64,000 bases of DNA from SABY01 sp964523795 (GCA_964523795.1 CAZGAO010000001.1:67397-131396); one strand, 5' to 3'; shown: positions 32,240-41,974, counted from the first letter of the stretch. Translations and numbers: made by a program. The notes: generated by a model from the sequence alone, not told the origin.

Positions 32240-33571
32240 TTAAAGGAGGAAACTCAACAAAATACCGGCAGCCACTGCGGAGCCGATTACCCCAGCCACG
32301 TTAGGAGCCATAGCGTGCATTAGCAGGTGGTTGTTGGGGTCGTTTTTCAGCCCTTCGGTATGCACCACGCGTGCGCTGTCGGGAACTGCCGAAACACCGG
32401 CAGCACCAATTAGCGGATTCAGTTTATTGTCGCCACGCAGGAACAGGTTCATCGCCTTGGCAAACAATAAGCCGCCGGCCGTAGCCACCATAAACGAAAG
32501 CGCACCGAGGATAAAGATAAGTATCGACTGGTCGGTAAGAAAAACATCGGCCTGGGTAGAAGCACCCACAGTAAGGCCAAGCAAAATAGTTACGATGTCG
32601 ATAAGTGAATTGCGTGCGGTATCGGCCAGGCGCTTGGTAACTCCACTTTCTTTGAGGATATTACCAAAAAACAACATTCCCAGCAAGGGCAGCGAACTGG
32701 GCGAAATGAAGGCCGTAAAAAGCAGGCCGATAATCGGAAACAAAATCTTTTCGAGCTTGGTAACTGCTCTGGGAGATTTCATCCGGATTTTGCGTTCCTT
32801 TTTAGTAGTGAGCAAGCGCATAATCGGGGGCTGAATAACAGGAACCAAAGCCATGTATGAATAGGCGGCGATAGCAATGGGGCCGATCAGGTTTTGCACG
32901 GTAGTGCCATCGGGCAGGATATTGATACCGTTGGCCAGCTTGGACGAAAGAAAGATAGCCGTAGGGCCATCGGCACCGCCAATAATACCAATAGCACCAG
33001 CCTCGGCAGGGTGAAAGCCGAGCACAAGCGCACCAAGAAAGGTGGCAAAAATACCCACCTGGGCTGCTGCGCCAAGCAACATAAGTCGCGGGTTGGAAAT
33101 CAAGGACGAAAAATCGGTCATGGCACCAATGCCTAAAAATATCAAAGGCGGATAAATACCCTGGGTAACGCCAAAGTAGAGATAGTTCATCACACTGCCA
33201 CTTTCATAAATTCCGAGCTTTAGGCCGGAATCAAGCAGAAAGGGGACGTTGCCAATTAAAATACCTACTCCAATGGGTATTAATAGCAGGGGTTCGTAAT
33301 CGAAACGTATGGCCAGAAAGATAAAAAACAAACCCACCAGGAGCATGATAAAATGGCCGGGTGTGGCGTTGGCAAAGCCGGTATAACTCAAAAACTGATA
33401 GAGTCCTTTTTCTGCATCGGATTCATGGTCAGTATTGCTTCCGGTGGTGGTCTGGGCTTGGCTTATCTGGCTTTGTCCGTGGGCATCATCAGCCCCAAAA
33501 CTTTTTGGAAAACTGTACGAAATCAAACCAAGCACCAAAATAATTCCCAAAACAGTTATTAATCTTCTCAT
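32240..33571 (-). CDS. mmdB: Na+-pumping decarboxylase beta subunit
   Basis: The 443-residue inner-membrane subunit couples decarboxylation of carboxybiotin to Na+ export. Signature GAIGIIGGADGPTAIFLSS contains the key aspartate D201 in the re-entrant loop (the counterpart of OadB D203), and YFGVTQGIYPPLIFLGIGAM is the conserved earlier segment. About 10 hydrophobic helices follow. It has an N-terminal extension of about 70 residues with a signal-like helix and a Ser/Gln/Thr-rich linker, compared with the enterobacterial OadB. It is the last gene of the mce-mmdA-mmdD-mmdC-mmdB unit. Confidence 0.94.
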   Translation of the reverse strand: MRRLITVLGIILVLGLISYSFPKSFGADDAHGQSQISQAQTTTGSNTDHESDAEKGLYQFLSYTGFANATPGHFIMLLVGLFFIFLAIRFDYEPLLLIPIGVGILIGNVPFLLDSGLKLGIYESGSVMNYLYFGVTQGIYPPLIFLGIGAMTDFSSLISNPRLMLLGAAAQVGIFATFLGALVLGFHPAEAGAIGIIGGADGPTAIFLSSKLANGINILPDGTTVQNLIGPIAIAAYSYMALVPVIQPPIMRLLTTKKERKIRMKSPRAVTKLEKILFPIIGLLFTAFISPSSLPLLGMLFFGNILKESGVTKRLADTARNSLIDIVTILLGLTVGASTQADVFLTDQSILIFILGALSFMVATAGGLLFAKAMNLFLRGDNKLNPLIGAAGVSAVPDSARVVHTEGLKNDPNNHLLMHAMAPNVAGVIGSAVAAGILLSFLL

Positions 33572-33622
33572 CGAATTTTGCTTTTTTTAATGCGAGAACC
33601 TGTAAGTGTTTTCATCGCAGGT

Positions 33623-34051
33623 TTATTCAATTTCCATAAGTTTAGCATCCTGAAGCACGGTGTCGCCGGGCTGTACGGTAAGGTCTTTTACAATGCCGTC
33701 TTTTTCGGCCACAATGGTATTTTCCATTTTCATGGCTTCGTACATCACCAGCTTAGCACCCAGTTTTACTGCATCACCATTTTTCACAAATACCTGCATA
33801 ATGTTGCCTGGCAAGGGACATTTTACTGCATGGCCGGCAGTTTTGGTAATGGCTTTTTTGATTTTGCTGTCCTGACGTGTGGGTTGAATTTCCTGACGGA
33901 CAAGGCGGGGTGTTTTTGAGGTTTTCACCTCGTGTTGCAACTCTACCTCGTAGGTAGTTCCGTTAACATCAAACTTTGCAGTATTTTCCTCAAAAGCCAA
34001 AAGCTCGACATCGTAGTCGTGGCCTTTTATTTTAAACTTAAATTTTTTCAT
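33623..34051 (-). CDS. mmdC: Biotin carboxyl carrier protein of the decarboxylase
   Basis: A 142-residue protein. An N-terminal beta region (residues 1-45) is followed by a basic linker and a biotinyl domain (about 72-142). The biotinylated lysine is K108 in YEAMKMEN. It carries CO2 from the carboxyltransferase (mmdA) to the membrane subunit (mmdB). Its ATG overlaps the mmdD stop by 4 bases (ATGA), consistent with translational coupling. Confidence 0.93.
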   Translation of the reverse strand: MKKFKFKIKGHDYDVELLAFEENTAKFDVNGTTYEVELQHEVKTSKTPRLVRQEIQPTRQDSKIKKAITKTAGHAVKCPLPGNIMQVFVKNGDAVKLGAKLVMYEAMKMENTIVAEKDGIVKDLTVQPGDTVLQDAKLMEIE

Positions 34052-34428
34052 CGTAGATTAGTCCTGAGAAATGGATTGGTTGAATAAATTTTTGAACTCC
34101 AGGGGGTGTATTGTTTCGAGATGCGTCGAATGGTTATCACATCACTTTCTTCATCATGAACTTCGTTCATGTGAAGGTATAGTGCCATGCTTATTGCTGC
34201 ACCTACATCGCCCTCGATGGTTGCTACATCGCAATCATCACATTTTCCTTCTTTGCGAAGCTGTCGTTTTGCATTCAGATTGATGAGTTTGGGCAAGAGA
34301 TTATACACAAAAAACAAGAGCACCAGGGCACCAAAAACAATGCTATAACCAACCAAAGCAACGATAAGGCTAAAGCTGGATACATTTGAAAAATCGAAAC
34401 CTATTTCATTCAATAACATAAGATACAT
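34048..34428 (-). CDS. mmdD: OadG/MmdD-type small membrane subunit
   Basis: The 126-residue assembly subunit has one TM (SLIVALVGYSIVFGALVLLFF) near the N-terminus and a cytoplasmic tail ending in the conserved SKQYTPWSSKIYS. CDDCD in the middle is a possible metal site, in line with zinc binding by OadG proteins. Family members anchor the carboxyltransferase to the membrane beta subunit. It lies 3 bp after mmdA and overlaps mmdC. Confidence 0.85.
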   Translation of the reverse strand: MYLMLLNEIGFDFSNVSSFSLIVALVGYSIVFGALVLLFFVYNLLPKLINLNAKRQLRKEGKCDDCDVATIEGDVGAAISMALYLHMNEVHDEESDVITIRRISKQYTPWSSKIYSTNPFLRTNLR

Positions 34429-34431
34429 TTT

Positions 34432-35991
34432 TTACATTGGAATATTGCCATGCTTCTTGGGTGGCAGCGAATCTTTTTTGGTTGCCAGCGTTTGCAGTGC
34501 TCTGATAATTCTGAAGCGCGTGTTGCGTGGTTCAATCACATCATCGATATAGCCAAAGCTTGCTGCCTGGTATGGATTAGCAAAGGTTTTGCGGTATTCC
34601 TCTTCTTTTTCGGCGGCATACTTTGCCGCTTCATCTGTATCAGTAATCTCTCTTATTTTTCTTCCTTCCAAAACTTCCACTGCACCTTTGGCACCCATCA
34701 CTGCAATTTCGGCCGAAGGCCAGGCGTAGTTGATGTCAGCCCTAAGCTGTTTCGACCCCATTACATCATGCGCTCCACCGTATGATTTCCGCAGGGTAAT
34801 GGTAATTTTGGGTACGGTAGCCTCGCCATAAGCAAAAAGCAACTTTGCGCCATGAATAATAATGCCGCCGTACTCCTGACCGCTGCCAGGCAAAAATCCG
34901 GGAACGTCAACCAGGGTGATGATGGGAACGTTGAAGGCATCGCACAAGCGAACAAAACGAGCTGCTTTGCGCGAGGCATCAATATCGAGCACGCCGGCCA
35001 GGAAATTCGGCTGATTGGCCACAATGCCCACAGGCTGTCCGTTAAACTTGGCATAGCCAACCACAATATTTTTTGCAAAGTGTCGGTGAAATTCCAAAAA
35101 CTCTGAATCATCTACAATCGAATAAATCACATCTTTAACATCGTAGGGCGTGTTGGGATTATCAGGAATAATGGCGTTGAGCATCTCATCTTTTCTGTCG
35201 ATCGGATCGTTGCACTCGGTAACAGGCGGATCTTCGAGATTGTTTTGGGGCAAATATTCCAGCAATTTGCGAATAATCATGATACCTTCGTTTTCGTCAT
35301 CGGCGCGAAAGTGTGCCACGCCCGACTTTGTAGCATGTACTGTGGCACCGCCGAGGTCTTCCTCCGAAATGGTTTCGCCGGTTACAGTTTTGGCAACCTT
35401 TGGCCCGGTAACAAACATGTTGCTTGTTTTGTCGCTCATAATGATGCAATCGGTAAGGGCAGGCGAATACACTGCACCGCCGGCACAGGGGCCAAACACG
35501 GCTGATATCTGGGGGATAACGCCTGAGGCCATAATGTTGCGCTGAAAAATCTCAGCATAACCCGCCAAGCTCTTTACGCCTTCCTGGATGCGCGCGCCAC
35601 CTGAGTCGTTGATGCCAATTACCGGAGCCCCAACCTTCATAGCCTGATCCATGACCTTACAAATTTTTTGTGCAAAGGTCTCGGACAACGAGCCGCCGAA
35701 AACAGTGAAGTCCTGCGAAAAAACATATACCACTCTTCCATCGATGGTACCGTGGCCGGTAATTACGCCATCCGAAAGATATACCTGCTTTTCCATGCCA
35801 AAGTCGTGGCTGCGATGAGTTACAAACATGTCGTACTCCTCGAAGCTGCCTTCATCCAAAAGCATTTCGATGCGTTCGCGGGCGGTATATTTGCCCTTGC
35901 TGTGCTGTGCCTCGATACGTTTGGCTCCACCACCTTCGCGAGCCTTTACGCGAAGGTCGATAAGTTGCTGCAATTTGTCCTGATTATTCAA
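34432..35991 (-). CDS. mmdA: Methylmalonyl-CoA decarboxylase carboxyltransferase subunit
   Basis: A 519-residue acyl-CoA carboxylase-type beta chain that transfers the carboxyl group of methylmalonyl-CoA to biotin. Crotonase-fold motifs are intact: GGSLSETFAQKICKVMDQAM, INDSGGARIQEGV, FGPCAGGAVYSPALTD in the first half, and FLPGSGQEYGGIIIHGAKLL and KSYGGAHDVMGSKQL in the second. The set mmdABCD with mce marks it as the decarboxylase rather than propionyl-CoA carboxylase, since no biotin carboxylase gene is present. It works in propionate formation from succinate and conserves energy as a Na+ gradient. Confidence 0.92.
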   Translation of the reverse strand: MNNQDKLQQLIDLRVKAREGGGAKRIEAQHSKGKYTARERIEMLLDEGSFEEYDMFVTHRSHDFGMEKQVYLSDGVITGHGTIDGRVVYVFSQDFTVFGGSLSETFAQKICKVMDQAMKVGAPVIGINDSGGARIQEGVKSLAGYAEIFQRNIMASGVIPQISAVFGPCAGGAVYSPALTDCIIMSDKTSNMFVTGPKVAKTVTGETISEEDLGGATVHATKSGVAHFRADDENEGIMIIRKLLEYLPQNNLEDPPVTECNDPIDRKDEMLNAIIPDNPNTPYDVKDVIYSIVDDSEFLEFHRHFAKNIVVGYAKFNGQPVGIVANQPNFLAGVLDIDASRKAARFVRLCDAFNVPIITLVDVPGFLPGSGQEYGGIIIHGAKLLFAYGEATVPKITITLRKSYGGAHDVMGSKQLRADINYAWPSAEIAVMGAKGAVEVLEGRKIREITDTDEAAKYAAEKEEEYRKTFANPYQAASFGYIDDVIEPRNTRFRIIRALQTLATKKDSLPPKKHGNIPM

Positions 35992-36051
35992 ATTTCCTGA
36001 TTTTAGATTCCTGATTCTAATTATAGTGACTCAATAAATTATGGCTGATTT

Positions 36052-36453
36052 TTATTTACCGCAAAATTCGGTAAGCACCCCATGGGTAGATTTGGGGTGT
36101 AGAAATCCGATGCTTAAGCCTTCGGCACCCTTGCGGGGTTCTTTGTCGATAAGGCGTACCCCTTTTTCTTCGGCTTCTTTCAGTGCTTCGGCAACATCGT
36201 CCATGGCAAAGGCCAGGTGATGCACTCCCGCGCCCTTTTTCTCCAGGAACTTCCCGATGGGGCCTTCCGGGTCGGTAGATTCCAGCAATTCGATTTTGGT
36301 TTGTCCCACTTTGAAAAATGCGGTTTTAACTTTCTGGTCTTTTACTTCCTCAACGGCATAGCACTTTAGGCCTAAAATATTTTCGTAATATGGGATACTT
36401 TCCTCCAGGCTGTTTACGGCGATTCCTATGTGTTCGATGTGCGTAGGCTTCAT
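36052..36453 (-). CDS. mce: Methylmalonyl-CoA epimerase
   Basis: A 133-residue VOC/glyoxalase-fold metalloenzyme that interconverts (R)- and (S)-methylmalonyl-CoA. The metal-site histidines lie in IEHIGIAV (H8) and GAGVHHLAF, with an acidic ligand in LTEFCGK at the end. It links methylmalonyl-CoA mutase (not in this window) to the decarboxylase encoded 60 bp downstream. It is the first gene of the operon, with an exact -7 box 49 bases upstream. Confidence 0.93.
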   Translation of the reverse strand: MKPTHIEHIGIAVNSLEESIPYYENILGLKCYAVEEVKDQKVKTAFFKVGQTKIELLESTDPEGPIGKFLEKKGAGVHHLAFAMDDVAEALKEAEEKGVRLIDKEPRKGAEGLSIGFLHPKSTHGVLTEFCGK

Positions 36454-36501
36454 TTTGAATTTTGATTTACTGTAATTATATTAACAATGTGAATTATTTC
36501 A

Positions 36502-36509
36502 CAAAAGTA
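36502..36509 (-). promoter_or_regulatory. -7 box (TAnnTTTG) for the mce-mmd operon
   Basis: TACTTTTG on the minus strand is an exact match, 49 bases before the mce ATG. No clear -33 TTTG is at 19-21 bases. Confidence 0.5.
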
Positions 36510-36729
36510 CAGCAATTCCAAATCCTGCTTCATTCGTGTTAAGTAAAATTTGGATTTGAAAGGTATTGTAATTGCGCGATAAACAGCGTAAAATAAAGGT
36601 GTCATTTGGGTTGATATTTTGTTTATTAATGTTGATATTTAGATGCAGAAAAATAATATCACAAAATCCTGTTTTTGATTTCAATTAAATACCTACCTTG
36701 CGCTTCAAAAAAATCTTAGACAAATAACG

Positions 36730-38268
36730 ATGTTAATCAAAGTATACGGTAGTGCAATTCAGGGTGTTCATGCCATCACCATCACGGTTGAAGTAAACAT
36801 CGGAACGGGGGTTAATTTTTTGATGGTTGGCCTCCCCGACAGCGCAGTAAAAGAAAGTCAGCAGCGTATCGAATCGGCTCTGACCTATAATGGGTTCAGG
36901 CTGCCGGGTCGCAAAATTGTCATCAACATGGCACCTGCCGATATTCGTAAGGAAGGTTCCGCCTACGATCTTTCGATTGCCTTGGGGGTGTTGGCCGCTT
37001 CGGAGCAAATAAAAAGCGAAGACATCGACCGTTATATCATCATGGGCGAGCTGTCGCTTGACGGTGGATTGCAACCGATAAAAGGAGCCTTGCCCATTGC
37101 CATCGAGGCACGCAACAAGGGTTTCAAAGGTTTTATCCTTCCTGCTCAAAATGCCCGCGAAGCAGCCATTGTAAACGACCTCAAAGTTTATGGTGTAGAA
37201 AATATTATGCAGGTGGTCGATTTTTTTAATGGCGTAAAACCCCTCGAACCTACTGTTATCGACACACGCAAAGAATTTCAGTCGCGGCTCAACGATTATG
37301 AATTCGACTTTGCCGATGTTAAAGGCCAGGAAAATATTAAGCGTGCCCTGGAAATAGCTGCGGCCGGCGGGCACAATGTTATTTTGATTGGCCCACCAGG
37401 CTCGGGCAAAACCATGCTGGCCAAGCGATTGCCTTCCATATTGCCGCCTTTAAATTTGCACGAAGCGCTCGAAACTACCAAAATCCATTCGGTGGCCGGG
37501 CGTATGCAAAGGGAGACCTCGTTGATTTCGGTTCGTCCCTTCCGCTCGCCGCATCACACCATCAGCGATGTAGCCCTGGTTGGCGGCGGCCAAAACCCAC
37601 AGCCCGGCGAAATATCGCTGGCGCACAACGGCGTGCTTTTTTTGGATGAGTTGCCCGAGTTTAAACGGGGGGTACTCGAAGTGCTGCGCCAGCCCATCGA
37701 GGATCGTGTGATTACTATTTCGCGTGCCCGCTTTACGGTAGAGTATCCGGCCAGTTTTATGCTTATCGCCGCCATGAATCCCTGCCCCTGCGGCTATTAC
37801 AATCATCCGGACATGGATTGTGTGTGTGGCCCTGGCATCGTGCAGAAGTATCTGAACAAAATCTCGGGCCCGCTGCTCGACCGTATCGATATTCACATCG
37901 AAGTAGTTCCGGTTCCCTTTAGGCAACTTACCGAAGCCCGCCTGTCGGAAAACAGCACGGCGGTTAGAGAACGAGTGATACGGGCGCGAAATATTCAGGA
38001 AGCCCGCTATGCCGAAAATAAAGAGATACACTGCAATGCCCAAATGACGAGCAAGCTGCTGCGCCAAATATGCAAGGTGGACGAAACCGGCCATGAGCTG
38101 CTCAAAACCGCCATGGAAAAATTGAGCCTCTCGGCGCGTGCTTATGATCGTATTCTTAAAGTGTCGCGCACCATCGCCGACTTGGACGATAGTACCGATA
38201 TAAAATCAGAGCATCTCGCCGAAGCCATCCAATACCGCAGCCTCGACCGCGCAAACTGGGGGACGTAG
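36730..38268 (+). CDS. comM: ComM/YifB-family Mg chelatase-like AAA+ ATPase
   Basis: A 512-residue cytoplasmic hexameric helicase of the YifB/ComM family, which in competent bacteria drives branch migration during natural transformation. The N-terminal part (about 1-170) is a Lon-protease-like S5 fold (VNIGTGVNFLMVGLPDSAVK, SAYDLSIALGVLAAS). Walker A is GPPGSGKTMLAKRL (about 221-234) and Walker B is VLFLDELPEF. The central zinc-finger-like cysteines are in NPCPCGYYNHP and CVCGPG. The C-terminal DNA-binding Mg_chelatase_C part ends SLDRANWG. dprA, another transformation gene, is 23 kb away in the same window. Confidence 0.93.
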   Translation: MLIKVYGSAIQGVHAITITVEVNIGTGVNFLMVGLPDSAVKESQQRIESALTYNGFRLPGRKIVINMAPADIRKEGSAYDLSIALGVLAASEQIKSEDIDRYIIMGELSLDGGLQPIKGALPIAIEARNKGFKGFILPAQNAREAAIVNDLKVYGVENIMQVVDFFNGVKPLEPTVIDTRKEFQSRLNDYEFDFADVKGQENIKRALEIAAAGGHNVILIGPPGSGKTMLAKRLPSILPPLNLHEALETTKIHSVAGRMQRETSLISVRPFRSPHHTISDVALVGGGQNPQPGEISLAHNGVLFLDELPEFKRGVLEVLRQPIEDRVITISRARFTVEYPASFMLIAAMNPCPCGYYNHPDMDCVCGPGIVQKYLNKISGPLLDRIDIHIEVVPVPFRQLTEARLSENSTAVRERVIRARNIQEARYAENKEIHCNAQMTSKLLRQICKVDETGHELLKTAMEKLSLSARAYDRILKVSRTIADLDDSTDIKSEHLAEAIQYRSLDRANWGT

Positions 38269-38372
38269 CAGGCTAATACCCGTAATAAGGATATTCATCG
38301 ACACTTATTTCAAATCTCGGTGTTTTCAGACTCAAAGACTCTTTTTAGTTAATTTTTCCAAAAAGTAAACGA

Positions 38373-38764
38373 ATGGCAAAAAACAGAAATCTATTCAACG
38401 GCCTGCAACAGTTTTCTTTGCTGGTACTTTACCTCCTGGTTCTTACATTGATATTTGCCAGGCTGTGACATTTGCTTAACACAATTTATGTTATTACTTT
38501 TCTGAAGCTGGTTCGCTGTTTGGAGTATGGCTTTGGCTGCTTATTAAACTTCCCGTTGGTATGTCTCATGCCTTTGATGAGGTAAAGAACAAAATTGCTT
38601 CGCGATAGATTTCTTCGGCCAAAGAATTTGCCCTGGAAATCGAAAAATTTATGGCCACTTATTTTAACTTTTTCAGGGTTGATATTGTGGCAGTGCAAAT
38701 TCGCATTACCGATAATCCCCCGCTGGTTTACCTGGAGCATTTTACCGGATTTTCCAGATCATGA
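38373..38764 (+). pseudogene. Decayed small reading frames
   Basis: The 800-base gap after comM has two protein-like pieces but no intact gene. First, 38373-38468 encodes a 31-residue piece NRNLFNGLQQFSLLVLYLLV that resembles the start of a small membrane protein (DoxX-like at best) and stops early. Second, a frame open from 38480 runs to 38764 with a single TAG at 38606-38608; on either side it reads GVWLWLLIKLPVGMSHAFDE and AKEFALEIEKFMATYFNFFR. I read this as remnants of degraded genes at the edge of the AT-rich island. Chance open frames remain possible. Confidence 0.3.
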
Positions 38765-39069
38765 CGAGACTTATACCGCAAAAAGCCAGGCTGGCGAAAC
38801 GCTTTGTTACGATGAGTAAGGTAGCACTAAACAAACAATCCTATCACAACTATCTTATACCTATTTGGTTTGGTGAATAGTGGGAAGTTGGGTGAGCTTT
38901 TAACGGCGTACACTACAGTAATAAATAATCGGTGCGCTGTGGCTATCTCGGTCTGACCGTGTTACGGTTTCAACCAAAATAGCCATTCATCACTGAGTTT
39001 TTCAAATTAACTTAATGTCAGTGAAATTCTTTGACTTTAATCGGTTTGTCAATCTACCTTTATACTTTG
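38765..39069. other. Non-coding gap at the island edge
   Basis: A 39-codon open frame (38761-38880, ATG RLIPQKARLAKRF) is the only ORF and is probably random. I see no terminator for the Ca2+ ATPase operon that ends here and no attachment-site repeat. Confidence 0.4.
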
Positions 39070-41961
39070 CTATGCGCGTTTTCGCATTATGTATCTTCTT
39101 CCCTCACCAAACCACAATACGATTGATGTTAATCCAAGAACTATCAACCAATCGTTAAAAGAAATTGGAATAGTTCTGAAGAAATCACCTCCGAACTGAA
39201 TCATCAATATTTGACCAATAAATATTGTTATTGCAATAAAAACAAAACCCTTATTAATAAAGAAATCTTTGAAAACCGATTTTTTCATTCCAAAAGTTTT
39301 GGCATTAAAAAGATTCCAAAAGTTTAAAAGAACAAAGATGGTGAAGAACATACTTTGCTTATGCATGAGATCGTGTGGGTCGAGTTTTGATGGATTGTTG
39401 AGTCCGGTATAGAAAAGATAAAACAAAAGGATAATTACAAAAACAGTTGCATCAATGAATATTTGCTTTATCATTTCCTTAGAAATAATGAAGGCATCAG
39501 GTCTTCTGGGTTTTTGTTTCATCACGTCCGGATTAGGTGGTTCGGTTGCCAATGCCAATGCACCAAATGTATCCATGATCAGATTTATCCAAAGCAACTG
39601 GACGGCTGTTAGAGGTATTTCGAGACCAATGAAAGGTCCCAACATTGCGATTGTGAGGGTTGCAACATTTATGGTTAGCTGAAACAGAATGAATCGTTGA
39701 ATATTCTGGTACAACGAACGACCCCATTTAACACCATTCATAATACTTATAAAAGAATCGTTGATGATCACCATTTTACTGGCTTCCTGAGCCAGGTCGG
39801 TTCCCGAACCCATAGCCAGACCAACGTCGGCCGATTTCAGTGCTTTGGCATCATTTATTCCATCGCCGGTAACGGCCACCACATGATTTGCTCTTTGAAG
39901 TAAATTTACAAACCGTTTTTTATCGTCGGGTGTCGCCCTGCTCACGATTTTTATACATTGTGCTTTTTGGATAACATCCTCATCTTCCATAAGGCTAAAT
40001 ACTTCGCCAGACAAGTGTATGAGGCCTGAATCACCATTCCAAATACCGGCATCTTCGGCAATTGTTTGGGATGTTAAACGGGCATCGCCGGTAATAATTT
40101 TTACTTCGATACCTGCCTCATTGCTACTCGCAATGGCGTGTTTTACCTCTTTTCGCAGTGGGTCTGAAATGGTTGCATAACCTAAAAACACATAATCGTT
40201 TTCGTCAAAATTGTCGCAGTTACTTTTGAAAGCAAACCCCAAAACACGGCGGCCTTTTTTCTCGAATGTTTCGATTTCACCTAAAATTGCATTAGCTCTT
40301 TCCTTGCCTAGAATTTCCTTTTCCCCACCTTCTACGCCGACAATATATCTGCATTTGTTAAGGATAATTTCGGGTGCGCCTTTCAGGTAATTGACCTTTT
40401 CATTGGCATGGTTGATGCCGTAGGTGGCCATATACTTCCAGTCAGTCGAAAAAGACTTTTTGCTGATTGTATGAAATGATTGTCTAATAGTTTCAACATC
40501 TATACGGTGTTTATCGTAAAGGTGGTTTATCAAGGCTGCTTCGGTATGGTTTCCGATACGCCTTAGTGTAGATTTTCCATTTTGATTTTTAACTTCTAAC
40601 GAAGCAGTAGCATTAACCACAATTGATTCAAAAACCAATTGGTGATGATCAGGTAAAAGGATGTTAAATTCCGAAACCGTCATTTTATTTTCGGTCAAGG
40701 TTCCAGTTTTATCGGTACAAATCACTGTTGCTGCGCCCATAGTTTCGGTAGCCGAATTTTTCCTGACAAGGGTGTATTCCTTTTTCATCTTACGCATATT
40801 GTAAGACTGAGATAGCACAACACTCATAACAAGGCCTTCGGGCACTGCAACAACAATAAGTACTGCAGCAATCATAAAGAACTCGATCAGCAGATTGATT
40901 ACTGTAACGTTGATCCAATAATGATTGTAGCCTTCAACAATTCCTAAAAGCACGGGGGCGGAAATAAAAAGGGCTATGAAAATGGTACCTGCGAAAATAT
41001 ATTTTAACCATGTTTTGAAACTATTGTTTTCGATGTCGTCTGGTGCTTCTTTTTCGTTGCCAAATAATTCAAAAGCATCGTAAACAATGGGCATCCAGAC
41101 TTTGTAAAGAATCAGAAGGCCGCCAAAGAAAAGCACATTCAGAAAATACCATTGATAGTTGGTAAAAGTGAAGAATTCGTTTAGGAAAACGTTTCTGAGG
41201 AAGAGTGCCAGAAAAGTTAGAAATGCTACCGAAAAACCCACTACGCCAATAAGTTTGCTGAGTTTTTCCAATTGCTTATTCAGCGGAGTTTGAACATCCT
41301 CATCCTCAATTACCTCCTTCAAAGTTTTACCAATCTCTGTGCTATTTCCAACATTTGTTACACGCATTATACATGAACCTTCAACAACGGTACACGATCG
41401 GAAAAGTTCCCAGGGCTTAAATCTGTGTTTTAAAGTTTTTCCTTCGGAATCCGACTTCGAAAGTTTAAGGTTTGGTTCCGATTCGCCGGTCATCGAAGAT
41501 TCATCTGTCTTACAGGTGTCTGATTCCAGAACTTCCCCATCGGCGGGAACTTCGTAGCCCTCGGAAAGTACTACTATATCGCCGACAACAATGTCCTTTT
41601 TGTCAACCAGCGTTTTTGCCTCATCTCTGATTACGACAACCTTTTTCTCTTCGTTGTATTTCAATAATATCTCGAACTCCTTGCTGGCTCTGTATTCATT
41701 GATGGCTGCCAAAAAGGTTGCGAGCAGAATGGCAACAATGATGCCTACTCCATCAATAAAACTACCGGTATAAAAACCGATTCCGATGGCGATAGCGGCT
41801 GCAATAAGAAGTATTCTGATAACGGGGTCGTTGAAATTTCCAATAAAGATAGACCACAAAGAATCTCGCTTTATTGCAGTCAAAACGTTATCGCCACTTT
41901 TTTGACGACTTTCGGCTACCTCTTTTGCTGTAAGCCCAGTGTAGTTATTAATTGATTCCAT
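39070..41961 (-). CDS. PMCA-type Ca2+-translocating P-type ATPase
   Basis: A 963-residue P2-type cation pump. Phosphorylation motif: ICTDKTGTLTENKM (D417). The actuator TGESEP, the TM4 motif VAVPEGL, the hinge AVTGDGINDAKALKSADVGL and the C-terminal cation ATPase region (NLIMDTFGALALATEPP) are all present, so it should be active. VAVPEGL plus the latter motif is typical of PMCA/SERCA Ca2+ pumps. An insertion with extra hydrophobic stretches (about residues 250-330) lengthens it relative to the usual 850-900 residues. It is the last gene of the island, 13 bp after the TerB-like gene, suggesting that Ca2+ handling is tied to the TerD system upstream. Confidence 0.9.
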   Translation of the reverse strand: MESINNYTGLTAKEVAESRQKSGDNVLTAIKRDSLWSIFIGNFNDPVIRILLIAAAIAIGIGFYTGSFIDGVGIIVAILLATFLAAINEYRASKEFEILLKYNEEKKVVVIRDEAKTLVDKKDIVVGDIVVLSEGYEVPADGEVLESDTCKTDESSMTGESEPNLKLSKSDSEGKTLKHRFKPWELFRSCTVVEGSCIMRVTNVGNSTEIGKTLKEVIEDEDVQTPLNKQLEKLSKLIGVVGFSVAFLTFLALFLRNVFLNEFFTFTNYQWYFLNVLFFGGLLILYKVWMPIVYDAFELFGNEKEAPDDIENNSFKTWLKYIFAGTIFIALFISAPVLLGIVEGYNHYWINVTVINLLIEFFMIAAVLIVVAVPEGLVMSVVLSQSYNMRKMKKEYTLVRKNSATETMGAATVICTDKTGTLTENKMTVSEFNILLPDHHQLVFESIVVNATASLEVKNQNGKSTLRRIGNHTEAALINHLYDKHRIDVETIRQSFHTISKKSFSTDWKYMATYGINHANEKVNYLKGAPEIILNKCRYIVGVEGGEKEILGKERANAILGEIETFEKKGRRVLGFAFKSNCDNFDENDYVFLGYATISDPLRKEVKHAIASSNEAGIEVKIITGDARLTSQTIAEDAGIWNGDSGLIHLSGEVFSLMEDEDVIQKAQCIKIVSRATPDDKKRFVNLLQRANHVVAVTGDGINDAKALKSADVGLAMGSGTDLAQEASKMVIINDSFISIMNGVKWGRSLYQNIQRFILFQLTINVATLTIAMLGPFIGLEIPLTAVQLLWINLIMDTFGALALATEPPNPDVMKQKPRRPDAFIISKEMIKQIFIDATVFVIILLFYLFYTGLNNPSKLDPHDLMHKQSMFFTIFVLLNFWNLFNAKTFGMKKSVFKDFFINKGFVFIAITIFIGQILMIQFGGDFFRTIPISFNDWLIVLGLTSIVLWFGEGRRYIMRKRA

Positions 41962-41974
41962 GGATAAGAATTTA

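Noticed and set aside
32240..36453. Propionyl-CoA carboxylase operon
   Set aside because: No biotin carboxylase gene is present and the membrane subunits mmdB and mmdD are, so decarboxylation with Na+ export fits better.
36733..37374. Long antisense frames inside comM, sucA, mmdA and others
   Set aside because: They lie wholly within well-supported genes on the other strand and have no recognisable domains.
38486..38740. 84-codon minus-strand ORF in the gap after comM
   Set aside because: Low-complexity composition, no signal, and it lies opposite a more protein-like plus-strand frame.
38761..38880. 39-codon plus-strand ORF (ATG RLIPQKARLAKRF)
   Set aside because: Too short, with no promoter box or recognisable motif; kept only as a note in the gap description.
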